A stretch of DNA of 64,000 nt, taken from positions 1 through 64,000 of the forward strand of contig QHSU01000078.1 of the NCBI GenBank assembly GCA_003220535.1, given 5' to 3'. This DNA comes from Candidatus Rokuibacteriota bacterium (GTDB lineage Bacteria > Methylomirabilota > Methylomirabilia > Rokubacteriales > CSP1-6). The position numbers and the translations under genes were made by a program. Of this stretch, positions 9,165 to 17,502 are shown piece by piece. The notes under the pieces are model-generated. The model was not told the DNA's origin and ran no database searches. It saw nothing but the letters and a program-made list of their open reading frames with translations. Numbering within the stretch: position 1 is the stretch's first letter; every line of letters starts with the position of its first letter.

Positions 9165-9671
9165 ATGTCGTCGGGGGGTCTGGGGGATCCGTCGAGGTCC
9201 CCCAGCATGGACATGGACGAGTTCTTCCGAGCGGCGGTCGAGGAAGCCGAGCGCGGTCTGGCCGAGGGCGGGATCCCGATCGGCTCGGTCCTGGTGCACC
9301 ACGGGCACATCCTCGGGCGCGGCCACAATCGACGCGTGCAACGCGGGAGTGTCGTGCTCCACGGCGAGATGGACGCGCTGGAAAATGCCGGCCGGCGGTC
9401 GGCGCAGGTCTATCGCGAGTGCACGCTCTACACCACGCTGTCACCCTGCGCCATGTGCAGCGGCGCGATTCTCCTCTACGGCATTCCGCGGGTCGTCGTC
9501 GGCGAGAACCGGACCTTCCTCGGAGAGGAAGATCTGCTGCGCTCCCGTGGGGTGACCGTCGAGGTCGTTCAGGATGCGCGGTGCCAGGAGCTGATGACAC
9601 ACTTCATTCAGGCCCAACCGACCCTATGGGCGGAGGACATCGGTGATGGTGACGATCGAATCGACCGCTGA
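9165..9671 (+). CDS. Cytosine deaminase-like zinc deaminase (Fcy1 type)
   Basis: A 168-residue member of the CMP/dCMP deaminase fold. Zinc ligands and catalytic Glu are in HGEMDALENAG (H-x-E) and LSPCAMCSGAI (PCxxC). The C-terminal half (YGIPRVVVGEN, a Leu/Arg-rich helix, then PTLWAEDIG) is much closer to yeast cytosine deaminase Fcy1 than to tRNA adenosine deaminase TadA or amidohydrolase-type CodA. It should convert cytosine to uracil in pyrimidine salvage, though related ring deaminations cannot be excluded. ATG 9165 follows a clear ribosome site, GGAG at 9154-9157. The 3' end overlaps the aconitase start by 29 nt. Confidence 0.8.
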   Translation: MSSGGLGDPSRSPSMDMDEFFRAAVEEAERGLAEGGIPIGSVLVHHGHILGRGHNRRVQRGSVVLHGEMDALENAGRRSAQVYRECTLYTTLSPCAMCSGAILLYGIPRVVVGENRTFLGEEDLLRSRGVTVEVVQDARCQELMTHFIQAQPTLWAEDIGDGDDRIDR

Positions 9672-11922
9672 AATGGCCGCGAAGGTGTACGAGACCATGG
9701 AGCGCAATCTCGCGATTGTCCGCCGCCGATTGGGCCGGCCCCTGACTCTGGCCGACAAGGTGTTGCTGGGACACCTCGACGATCCGGAGCATCAGGAGAT
9801 GGAGGCCGGCAAGAGCTATCTGCTCCTCCGACCCGACCGCGTCGTCCTGCAGGACGTGCTCGGGCAGACCGCCATGCTCCAGTTCATGCAGACCCGGCGC
9901 CTCCGCGTCGCGGTGCCGACGACGATCCACTGCGATCACCTCATCCAGGCGCGCGTCGAGGGGCAAGTCGATCTGCGCGAGTCGCTCACCGAGAATCAAG
10001 AGGTCTACGACTTCTTGCGTTCGGCGGCCGCCAAGTACGGCGCGGGCTTCTGGGGGCCGGGCGCCGGGATCATTCATCAGGTGGTGCTCGAGCAGTACGC
10101 GTTCCCGGGTGAGCTGATCATCGGGACCGACTCGCACACCCCCAATGCCGGTGGGCTCGGGGCCTGCGCCGTCGGTGTCGGCGGCGCCGACGCGGTCGAA
10201 GTGATGGCGGGGCTCCCCTGGGAAGTCCTCTATCCCCGGCACATCGCGGTCTACCTGACCGGCAAGCTGAGCGGTTGGACGGCGCCCAAGGACGTGATCC
10301 TCTACGTGGCGGGTCAGCTGACCGTGGCCGGCGGCACCAACGCGATCGTCGAGTACATCGGCCCCGGGGCCCGGACGATCAGCGCGACCGGCAAGGCCAC
10401 GATCACCAACATGGGCGCGGAGCTCGGCGCCACGACCTCCATGTTCCCCGCCGACGATCGGATGGCTCTGTACCTGAAGGCGACGGGTCGAGGCGAGCTG
10501 GTGCCGCTGGCCGCGCGCTATCCGCACCTCCTGGCCCCGGACAAGGAGGTCGAGGCCAACCCCGAGCAGCACTACGAGCGAGTGGTGAGGCTCGACCTGT
10601 CGACGTTGGAGCCGCACGTGGTCGGGCCCCACTCCCCGGATCGCGCGCGCCCGATCGGGAAGCTCGCCGCCGAGGTGGCCGACGCGAAGAACGCGTTCCT
10701 CGACAAGATCTCCACGACCCTCATCGGCAGCTGCACCAATTCCTCCTACGAGGACATGAGCCGCGCGGCGGACGTGGCCGAGCAGGCGAAGGCGCACGGC
10801 CTCAAGACGTCGGTGCCCTTCCTGGTCACGCCCGGCTCGGAGCAGGTGCGCGCGACGATCGAGCGCGACGGGCAGATGCAGTCCCTCAAGGACATCAACG
10901 GCGTTGTCCTGGCGAACGCCTGTGGCCCGTGCATCGGCCAGTGGCGGAGGGCCAGCGCCGAGGCGGCGGTGCCCAACACCATCGTGACCTCGTACAACCG
11001 AAACTTCCCGCGACGCAACGACGGCCAGCCCACCACGATGAACTTCATCGGCAGTCCCGAGATCGTGACGGCCTTCGCGCTGGCGGGACGGCTGTCCTTC
11101 AATCCGCTCACCGACTCCCTCACCGGCGCCGACGGCAAGGCGTTCAAGCTGGCGCCGCCGAAGACCGCGCCCGAGGTGCCCGCGAAGAGCTTCGACCGCG
11201 GCCGCCCCGCCTACGTGTCGCCGCCGGAGGACGGCAGCGCTATCGTGCTGAAGGTCGATCCGAAGAGCGAGCGGCTGCAGCTGATGGAGCCCTGGCCCGC
11301 GTGGGACGGCCAGGACTTCAAGGACATGCCCGTGCTCTTGAAGGCCAAGGGCAAGACGACGACCGACCACATCTCGCCGGCGGGCTCCTGGCTGCGCTAC
11401 CGCGGACACCTCGACAAGTTCAGCGACAACATGTTCATGGGCGCGACCAACGCCTATACGGGCGAGGCCGGCAAGGGCAAGAACATCCTCACGGGAGAGT
11501 CGGGGCAGGCCTTCTCCACGATCGCTCGCCACTACAAGGCCAAGGGCGTCAAGTGGGTCGTCATCGGCGACGCGAACTACGGGGAAGGCAGTAGCCGCGA
11601 GCACGCCGCCCTCTCGCCGCGTCTCCTGGGTGGCGCGGCCGTCATCGCGCGCAGCTTTGCGAGGATCCACGAGTCGAACTTGAAGAAGCAAGGACTGCTG
11701 GCCCTGACGTTCCAGAACCCGGCCGACTACGATCGCATCCGCGAAGACGACCGGGTGAGCCTCCTCGGTCTGGCCGACATGGCGCCCGGGAAGCCCGTCG
11801 AGTGCCTGGTCAAGCACGCCGACGGGACGACCGAGACGCTACGGCTGTCGCACTCCTTCAGCGCGTCGCAGCTCGAGTGGTTCAGGAAGGGCTCGGCGCT
11901 GAACCTGTTCCACAATTCATAG
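9643..11922 (+). CDS. acn: Aconitate hydratase, mitochondrial-type
   Basis: A 759-residue aconitase that interconverts citrate and isocitrate in the TCA cycle with a [4Fe-4S] cluster. Cluster cysteines are in IGSCTNSSYED and NACGPCIGQW; the substrate loop TDSHTPNAGGLG and the swivel-domain motif YGEGSSREHAAL are intact. The length and sequence style fit the mitochondrial/AcnA2 type rather than the roughly 890-residue AcnA or AcnB. GTG 9643 (6 nt after GGAGG) or the next codon ATG 9646 is the start; both lie within the end of the deaminase gene, so translation is probably coupled. A palindromic repeat follows the stop codon immediately. Confidence 0.95.
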   Translation: MMVTIESTAEMAAKVYETMERNLAIVRRRLGRPLTLADKVLLGHLDDPEHQEMEAGKSYLLLRPDRVVLQDVLGQTAMLQFMQTRRLRVAVPTTIHCDHLIQARVEGQVDLRESLTENQEVYDFLRSAAAKYGAGFWGPGAGIIHQVVLEQYAFPGELIIGTDSHTPNAGGLGACAVGVGGADAVEVMAGLPWEVLYPRHIAVYLTGKLSGWTAPKDVILYVAGQLTVAGGTNAIVEYIGPGARTISATGKATITNMGAELGATTSMFPADDRMALYLKATGRGELVPLAARYPHLLAPDKEVEANPEQHYERVVRLDLSTLEPHVVGPHSPDRARPIGKLAAEVADAKNAFLDKISTTLIGSCTNSSYEDMSRAADVAEQAKAHGLKTSVPFLVTPGSEQVRATIERDGQMQSLKDINGVVLANACGPCIGQWRRASAEAAVPNTIVTSYNRNFPRRNDGQPTTMNFIGSPEIVTAFALAGRLSFNPLTDSLTGADGKAFKLAPPKTAPEVPAKSFDRGRPAYVSPPEDGSAIVLKVDPKSERLQLMEPWPAWDGQDFKDMPVLLKAKGKTTTDHISPAGSWLRYRGHLDKFSDNMFMGATNAYTGEAGKGKNILTGESGQAFSTIARHYKAKGVKWVVIGDANYGEGSSREHAALSPRLLGGAAVIARSFARIHESNLKKQGLLALTFQNPADYDRIREDDRVSLLGLADMAPGKPVECLVKHADGTTETLRLSHSFSASQLEWFRKGSALNLFHNS

Positions 11923-11979
11923 TCGCGCCTCGGCCGGCGGGGCCCCAGCCCCGCGACGGCCTGCGGCGCGCACCGCGGG
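11923..11979 (+). repeat. Palindromic intergenic repeat, copy A
   Basis: GC-rich repeat that begins directly after the aconitase stop: TCGCGCCTCGGCCGGCGGGG, then a CCCCGCGACGGCCTGCGGCG arm and GCGCAC end. The inner GCGGGGCC / GGCCCCGC-like and the outer GCGCC / GGCGC segments are inverted repeats, so it can form a branched hairpin. Copies B, C and D are at 44495, 45426 and 51618. Here it lies between convergent genes and may act as terminator. Confidence 0.7.
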
Positions 11980-12002
11980 CAAGTAACGCGGGCGCAGACC
12001 TC

Positions 12003-13622
12003 TCAGAGCTCCCACGGCGGGTCGACCGTCGCGCGCAGCTCGAGGAGGGTCGGCCCATCAGCGGCGAGCGCGGTCGCGATCGCCGGGCTGAGCGCGTCCG
12101 GGCCGCCCACGCGCTCGCCACGCGCCCCGAAGGCTCGCGCGAGGGCCGGGAAGTCGGGATTCGCCAGATCGGTCTCCCCCCAGCGCCCGTCGAAGAGCGT
12201 CTGCTGGAGCCACTTGATCGCGCCGTAACGATCGTCGTTCATCACCAGGAACACGATGGGGAGTCGGTATTTCACCGCCGTCGCCAGCTCGTTCACCGAG
12301 TACATGAAGCCGCCGTCGCCCACGACGCAGACGACGGGACGATCGGGGCGGGCGATCTTGGCGCCGATCGCCGCGGGCACCGCGTAGCCGAGCGTCGCCG
12401 AGCCCACGGGATAGAGGAAGGTGCGCGGCAGCAAGACGGGGAAGCGCCACTCCATCCAGTAGTTGATCCCGGTCTGGTCGTTCACGATGATCGCGTCGTT
12501 GGGAAGGGCCGCGCGCAGTGACTCGACGAGCCGGGCGGTGTCCACGGTGTAGCGGGAGCTCGCCGCGGAGCGGAGCCCTTCCAGCCACCGATGGTCCCAC
12601 GCGGTTCGCGCCGATCCGGACCCGAGCTCCTGGAGTAGCCGCGCCAGCCCGTCTTTCGCGTCGCCCACGATCGGGAGCTCGGGCTTGAAGAGTCGGCCGA
12701 TCACGGTCGGGTCGAGATCGAGGTGGATCAGCGTCTGAGAGGGATCGAACGAGAGGTTCAGGAGCAGCCCCTGCGTCGATCGGTGGGCGAAGCGGCAGCC
12801 CACCGCGAGGATCATGTCGGCGGCCTTGATGACCGCTTCGGTGGCGCGACTGTTGGGCAGGACGCCGTGCCACAGCGGGTCGCGCTCGCTGATCGCTCCC
12901 CTCCCCATGACCGTGGTGATCACCGGCGCGCCCAGCCGGCGAGCCACGAGCGCCAGCTCGGCCTCGGCTCCGGCGGCGATCACGCCACCGCCGGCGATGA
13001 GCAGCGGCTTCGAAGCGCCGCCGAGCAGACGCCGAGCCTCCCGGATCTCGTTCACATGGCAGGGCGGACGGCGCCCGTGTCCGCCGCTCCGCGGTGGCGC
13101 GTCGAAGCGGGCGGTCAGAAAGTCGTTGGGGATCGAGATGGCGATCGGCCCGGGGCGACCGGTCCGCAAGAGATCGAACGCGCCGTGCACGGTCGTCGGG
13201 ATCGCGGCCGCCTCGGTGACCGCCTCGGCCCACCGCGTGACCGGCTTGAAGCACTCGATCTGGTTCGGGACCTCGTGGAGCGCGCCGACCTCGCGGCCGA
13301 CCAGCGGCGAGGCCACGTCCGACATCACGAGGACGACGGGCATCGATCCCGCGTAGGACTCCACGAGCGGCGTCAGAGCATTCGTGGCGCCCGGGCCCGT
13401 CGTGACGATGACCACGCCGGGCGCGCCCGACGCGCGCGTGTAGCCGTCGGCCATGAAGCCCGCTCCCGCCTCGTGGCGGGCCAGCACATGCGTGATCTGC
13501 GACTGCCGGAGGAGCGCGTCGTAGATCGCCAGGTTGTGGACGCCCGGGATCCCGAAGACGTGGCGCACGCCTTCGGCCGCGAGCGCGTCGACGACCCATT
13601 CGCCGCCCGTTCGCATGGTCAT
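12003..13622 (-). CDS. Thiamine-diphosphate-dependent enzyme, acetolactate synthase-like
   Basis: A 539-residue ThDP enzyme with the three classical domains: N-terminal pyrimidine-binding domain (HEAGAGFMADGYTRASG with the activating Glu), a central domain, and the PP-binding domain with motif GDGGFMYSVNELATAVKY and its NDDRYGAIKW continuation. It resembles acetolactate synthase large-subunit paralogues (IlvB/IlvG-like). No regulatory subunit or other ilv gene is near, so branched-chain amino-acid synthesis is not supported. It follows the benzoylformate-decarboxylase-like gene by 33 nt on the same strand, so the two ThDP enzymes are probably co-expressed. The substrate is not known. Confidence 0.82.
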   Translation of the reverse strand: MTMRTGGEWVVDALAAEGVRHVFGIPGVHNLAIYDALLRQSQITHVLARHEAGAGFMADGYTRASGAPGVVIVTTGPGATNALTPLVESYAGSMPVVLVMSDVASPLVGREVGALHEVPNQIECFKPVTRWAEAVTEAAAIPTTVHGAFDLLRTGRPGPIAISIPNDFLTARFDAPPRSGGHGRRPPCHVNEIREARRLLGGASKPLLIAGGGVIAAGAEAELALVARRLGAPVITTVMGRGAISERDPLWHGVLPNSRATEAVIKAADMILAVGCRFAHRSTQGLLLNLSFDPSQTLIHLDLDPTVIGRLFKPELPIVGDAKDGLARLLQELGSGSARTAWDHRWLEGLRSAASSRYTVDTARLVESLRAALPNDAIIVNDQTGINYWMEWRFPVLLPRTFLYPVGSATLGYAVPAAIGAKIARPDRPVVCVVGDGGFMYSVNELATAVKYRLPIVFLVMNDDRYGAIKWLQQTLFDGRWGETDLANPDFPALARAFGARGERVGGPDALSPAIATALAADGPTLLELRATVDPPWEL

Positions 13623-13655
13623 GGCATCGGGTAAAGGAGGCTCCGCATCGTACGC

Positions 13656-15323
13656 TCAGAGCATCGACTTGAAGCCGCGGTCGATCGCGACGTCCACGAG
13701 CGTCGGTCCGGGATGGGCGAGGCACGCGGCGAGCACGGCCGCCAGCTCTCCCGGCTTCTCCACGCGCTCGGCGCGGACGCCCAGCGACCGGGCGAGCCCC
13801 GTGTAGTCGATCTCGGGCTCGACGAGGTCCATACCCGGGTAGATGCCGCGCTTGGCGGACGCCAGGTCGAGGCTCAGCATCCCGGACTTGAGGATCGCAT
13901 ACGATGCGTTGTTCGGAATCACGTACGTGATCGGGAGTCGGTAGTGCGCCGCCGTCCAGAGCGCCTGGGGAGCGTACATCACCGAGCCGTCGCCGATCGT
14001 GGCGACGACCTTGCGACCGGGTGAGCCGAGCTGGACGCCGATCGCTGCCCCCATTCCCCACCCGAGGGTCCCGGTCTTCCCGCCGTAGAACGACCCGGGC
14101 GTCGCGAACGGCAGGTAGCGGAAGACGAACGGCAGCGAGGTCGCCGACTCGTCGACGACGATCGCGTCGGCCGAGAGCAACGAGCTCAGCGTGTGCATGA
14201 GATGCGCCTGGCCGATCGGTGTCCGCTCGGCCTCGGCCTGGGCGGCGCCCCGCACACGCGACATGAGCTCCGATCTCGCCTTCCCGATCTTCTCGACCCG
14301 AGCCGTCGCCGCCGCTCGTTCGGTCTCCGTCAGCCGTGTCCGTAGCGTGCCCGCAAGCTCGGCGAGCGTCGCCTTCGGGTCGGCGGCGATGCCGAGCGAG
14401 ATCGGGTGGCTCCGTCCGATCTCCCAGGGGTCGTCGTCGATCTGCACCACGCGAAGGCCTCGCGGGAACGGTGTTCCCTCCGTGTGGAGGAACCAGGTGA
14501 AGACGTTCGCGCCGACGATCAAGAGCGCGTCGCAGTCTTCGAGCGCCTTCCGTACGCCGCCCGGTGACGGGAAGAGGCCACCCCGCCACAGCGCGTGGTT
14601 CCCAGGGAAGTTCGTGCGCCGGAAGACCGGCTCACCGTGGACGCGCGCCCCCAGCAGCTCGGCCAGCGCGGTCAGCTCCGGGACCGCCTGCGACCGCGCC
14701 ACGCCGTCGCCGGCGATGATGATGGGCGCGCGAGCCCCCGTCAGGAGCTCGACGGCGCGCGCGAGGGCGCCCGGATCGGGCCGCGAGCGCGCGGCGATCG
14801 CCGTCGGACCGGCCCCCGTGTCCTCCACGGCCGGCCTCATGAGATCCATCGGCAACGAGAGGAACACCGGGCCGGTCGGCGGCGTCAGCGCGATCTTGAG
14901 CGCCCGCCGGAGCGCGACGGGCGCGTCCTCGGCCCGGCGGATCTCGTACGACCACTTGGTGAACTGCTCGGCCATCTGGACGAGGTCGCCCGCGAGGATC
15001 GGCTCGTCGATGAGGAACCGTGAGTCCTGCTGCCCGGCCGTCACGACCAGCGGCGTCTTGGCCCGCGCCGCGTTGTGGAGGATCGAAAGACTGTTCGCCA
15101 GGCCGGGAGCGACGTGGACGTTGACGACGCCGATCTGGCCGGACGCCTGCGCGTACCCGTCGGCGGCCGCCACCGCCGTGGCCTCTTGCAGCCCGAGCAC
15201 GTACTCGAGTCCGGAGTCGGGCAGCGCGTCGAGGAAGGGCAGCTCGGTCGTCCCCGGGTTCCCGAAGAGGTAGCGCACGCCGGCCGACTTCAGGATCTCC
15301 ATGAGGACGGCTGCGACGTTCAT
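13656..15323 (-). CDS. ThDP-dependent decarboxylase, benzoylformate decarboxylase-like
   Basis: A 555-residue ThDP enzyme. YLFGNPGTTELPFLDAL and LGLQEATAVAAADGYAQASG match the start of benzoylformate decarboxylase/MdlC-type proteins; the cofactor motif GDGSVMYAPQALWTAAHY and NNASYAILK are in the C-terminal domain. Such enzymes decarboxylate aryl or alkyl 2-oxo acids, or act as carboligases. It starts 12 nt after the end of the PCYCGC protein when that gene is read through its internal TGA, so it belongs to the long minus-strand operon from 18734. The real substrate cannot be deduced. Confidence 0.82.
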   Translation of the reverse strand: MNVAAVLMEILKSAGVRYLFGNPGTTELPFLDALPDSGLEYVLGLQEATAVAAADGYAQASGQIGVVNVHVAPGLANSLSILHNAARAKTPLVVTAGQQDSRFLIDEPILAGDLVQMAEQFTKWSYEIRRAEDAPVALRRALKIALTPPTGPVFLSLPMDLMRPAVEDTGAGPTAIAARSRPDPGALARAVELLTGARAPIIIAGDGVARSQAVPELTALAELLGARVHGEPVFRRTNFPGNHALWRGGLFPSPGGVRKALEDCDALLIVGANVFTWFLHTEGTPFPRGLRVVQIDDDPWEIGRSHPISLGIAADPKATLAELAGTLRTRLTETERAAATARVEKIGKARSELMSRVRGAAQAEAERTPIGQAHLMHTLSSLLSADAIVVDESATSLPFVFRYLPFATPGSFYGGKTGTLGWGMGAAIGVQLGSPGRKVVATIGDGSVMYAPQALWTAAHYRLPITYVIPNNASYAILKSGMLSLDLASAKRGIYPGMDLVEPEIDYTGLARSLGVRAERVEKPGELAAVLAACLAHPGPTLVDVAIDRGFKSML

Positions 15324-15335
15324 GCGCCGAGGATA

Positions 15336-15791
15336 CTACGGCCGCGGAGTCGACGTGGCCGGGCCGAACCGGAGGTACTTCTCGTCGATGGCCGCCCGGA
15401 TCGCCGCGAGCGACTTGCCCTCGCTTTTCATCTGCATCACGTCACGCGTGATGTCCAGACACAAAGTTCAGGTTGCGGCGTGGCTCGTGAAGGTGACGCG
15501 TCCGGCCGGCTCGTCCTTCACGTAGCAGGAGCGGTTCGAGGTGTGGCCGAACCGGGCGCAGCCGCAGGTGCACGGGATCCGCCCGAGCGCGTCCGGGTTG
15601 TCGACCGCGAAGGCGTAGAGCCGGGCGGCGTCGCCCTTGACGGCGAACACCGGCAGCTGGCCCCGTGCCACCGTCTGGTTCTCGTCGCCGATGGAGTCGA
15701 CGGTGACCGGCTGCGCGTCGACCCGCATCCACCAGGCCACGCCGGCGGCCACGAGCCCCAGTACCAGGATGGCGGAGAGCGCCTTCGTCAC
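15336..15791 (-). CDS. PCYCGC-family exported protein, probable selenoprotein (TGA = Sec108)
   Basis: Read through one TGA this is a 151-residue protein. Residues 1-25 form a signal/membrane anchor. IPCTCGCARFGHTSNRSCYV (about residues 72-91) is the PCYCGC motif (Pfam PF13798-type). The family continues with a C-x-x-C-x-D-I segment and an EGKSLxxIRxxIDEKY tail. Here the frame meets TGA at 15468-15470 exactly at the first Cys of that pair, then continues in frame as TLCLDITRDVMQMKSEGKSL and ends with GPATSTPRP, as family members do. The redox pair is therefore U-T-L-C. A SECIS-like hairpin lies 21 nt beyond the TGA (15435-15453). GTG 15791 overlaps the DUF1285 stop (GTGA). With readthrough the gap to the next gene is 12 nt; without it 144 nt would be unexplained. 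Function unknown; probably an extracytoplasmic thiol/selenol redox or metal-binding protein. Confidence 0.85.
15435..15453 (-). promoter_or_regulatory. Predicted bacterial SECIS element in the PCYCGC gene
   Basis: On the mRNA, CAUCACG and CGUGAUG form a perfect 7-bp stem closed by the loop CGUGA. There are 21 nt between the UGA and the loop, and G is the second loop base. Both agree with the published bacterial SECIS model (apical loop 16-37 nt after UGA, G in the first two loop positions). The element lies within the coding sequence, as bacterial SECIS elements do. Confidence 0.7.
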
Positions 15792-16276
15792 GCGCGTCTC
15801 CGGAGCGGGTACTCGCGTCCGCCGAGACGCAGCGTGCCGCGGCCCGTGCCCTCGTCGTCGTCGGCGTACGCCAGCAGCTGGAACGCGGCGGCGCGGCTCA
15901 GCCGAGCCTCGAAGGCGCCGTTCCTGACCGCGCAGTACGGCACGTCGTCAGGGCCGACGCGAAGCGTGGTCGGGTCGACGTCGGACTCGGTTCCATCGCT
16001 CAGGAAGGCGTGGAGGGCCTCGCCGCGGCGCTCGATCCGGGCGACGACGAAGGGGACGTCCTCGACCTCGACCGGAATCCGGACGCGTGTCTGGATGAAG
16101 TACCCCTGGGCGTCGCGCCTGAGCAGCGACCGGAGGTTGGCGAGGATCCCCGCGTGGGTGATCTCGACGTCGTCGTCGAACCAGTCGCCGTTCACATCGA
16201 CGCGGAGCCTGGGCAGCGTCCATTGTTCCGGCGCCGGAGCGCGCTCGACGTCCGGGCCGTCCTCCTTCGCGGTCAT
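15788..16276 (-). CDS. DUF1285 family protein
   Basis: A 162-residue cytoplasmic protein resembling the DUF1285 family: LRVDVNGDWFDDDVEITHAG near the start, RRDAQGYFIQTRVRIPVEVED in the middle (about 55-75), and a predicted mostly-beta architecture. There is no signal peptide. The family has no established biochemical role. Its ATG overlaps the stop of the Memo-like gene (ATGA) and its stop overlaps the start of the PCYCGC gene (GTGA), so all three are translationally coupled. Confidence 0.75.
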   Translation of the reverse strand: MTAKEDGPDVERAPAPEQWTLPRLRVDVNGDWFDDDVEITHAGILANLRSLLRRDAQGYFIQTRVRIPVEVEDVPFVVARIERRGEALHAFLSDGTESDVDPTTLRVGPDDVPYCAVRNGAFEARLSRAAAFQLLAYADDDEGTGRGTLRLGGREYPLRRRA

Positions 16277-17502
16277 TCGAACACCACGCTGGCGAAGGAG
16301 ACCACTCCGTTGGGATCGGGCCACTGGCCGTAGCGCTTCAGGCTCCCGGCGGCGCCGCCGAGCGTTCGCAGCAGGGCGTAGATCGGCGAATAACCACAGA
16401 TGCGGCGCCGGTCGCCGTCGCGCGCCACCGATTCGAAGAACGCCTGGGCGTCGCCCGCGGCGACCGGCTCGAGCATCTGCTGGTCCTCGCGCTCGATGCG
16501 CCGTCGCTCTCCCGCCGAGACTGGCTCGGGGTCGCCGAAGCGCGGCCCGACATGGGCGAGATCCGCGCCGGCCACCAGGGCGACCCGGCGTCCGCTCGCG
16601 GCGATAGTCTCGCCCAGGGCCTCGAGAAACCGCGGAACCCGCGGGTCGTCGTCGGGATGCCGCCCGCTCAGCATCGCCTCGTGGGCGAAGCTCGCCAGCA
16701 CCGGGACGATCCGGATCTCGCGGCGGCCCGCATAGAGGTAACGGAGGAAGACGGCCTGGAACTCGATCGAGTGCTCGACGCGGTGGGCCAGCTCGGAGCC
16801 GAAGCAGTCCTGCCGCGCGCGCGTCGCCAGCGCCTCCACGAAGTCGCGTTCCACCGGGACGTCGCCGAGCGGGCTCGCGTAGTCCTTCAAGGTGAGCGCG
16901 AAGGGATGCTCCATTCCGGTGTGGCAGGTGCCGAAGATCACGAAGAGGTCGGCCTGGCTTCGCTCGGCCAGTTCGCGATAGGCCCACGCATACGCGGGGC
17001 CACCGCGGTGGAAGTCGATGTGCGGCGCGATCACCGCCCGCACCTCGGGTCGGGCCGCGCCGTGGCCATCGATCGGTCCCGGCCCCGCGGGCGGCGCGAA
17101 GAACGCGTCGATCGTCGCGCGGAGCTCACCGGCATTCATCGCGTAGGCCGTGCCGGCGTGGGTCGCCGGACGGGTCGGCGAAGCGAGAAAGCCTCCGTCG
17201 ATGGCCGCGCGCCGCTCGGCGAAGCCCGGGCTGTCGAGGAACCCCTGCTGATCGAGGGCGGCGGCGATCTCTTCGATCTCTCGCCGCTCGACGAGCTGTC
17301 CGTGGCGGCGCATCACCTCGGCCTGGATGTCGGCGATCGGGTGCTCGCCGTCGAAGAGCGACACGATGTCGAGAAGCGGCCCGTGCAGCAGGACGATCGC
17401 CGCCGTGTAGCCTGCGGGATCGCGGAGCGCCACGCACTGCCGGCCTTCGTGCTCGACGGGAAAGGCTTCGACGCGACGCAGGCGCGGGGCCGAGGCGCTC
17501 AT
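16273..17502 (-). CDS. Memo-like protein (AmmeMemoRadiSam system protein B) with N-terminal extension
   Basis: A 409-residue protein. The C-terminal 270 residues match the Memo family: APHIDFHRGGPAYAWAYREL, FVIFGTCHTGMEHPFALTLK and HSIEFQAVFLRYLY, giving the conserved His/Asp/Cys metal-site residues related to class III extradiol dioxygenases. The first 110 residues resemble a PqqD/winged-helix-like region (FDGEHPIADIQAEVMRRHG). The usual partners AMMECR1 and the radical SAM protein are not nearby. It overlaps both neighbours by 4 nt (ATGA). The biochemical activity of bacterial Memo proteins is not settled. Confidence 0.82.
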   Translation of the reverse strand: MSASAPRLRRVEAFPVEHEGRQCVALRDPAGYTAAIVLLHGPLLDIVSLFDGEHPIADIQAEVMRRHGQLVERREIEEIAAALDQQGFLDSPGFAERRAAIDGGFLASPTRPATHAGTAYAMNAGELRATIDAFFAPPAGPGPIDGHGAARPEVRAVIAPHIDFHRGGPAYAWAYRELAERSQADLFVIFGTCHTGMEHPFALTLKDYASPLGDVPVERDFVEALATRARQDCFGSELAHRVEHSIEFQAVFLRYLYAGRREIRIVPVLASFAHEAMLSGRHPDDDPRVPRFLEALGETIAASGRRVALVAGADLAHVGPRFGDPEPVSAGERRRIEREDQQMLEPVAAGDAQAFFESVARDGDRRRICGYSPIYALLRTLGGAAGSLKRYGQWPDPNGVVSFASVVFE

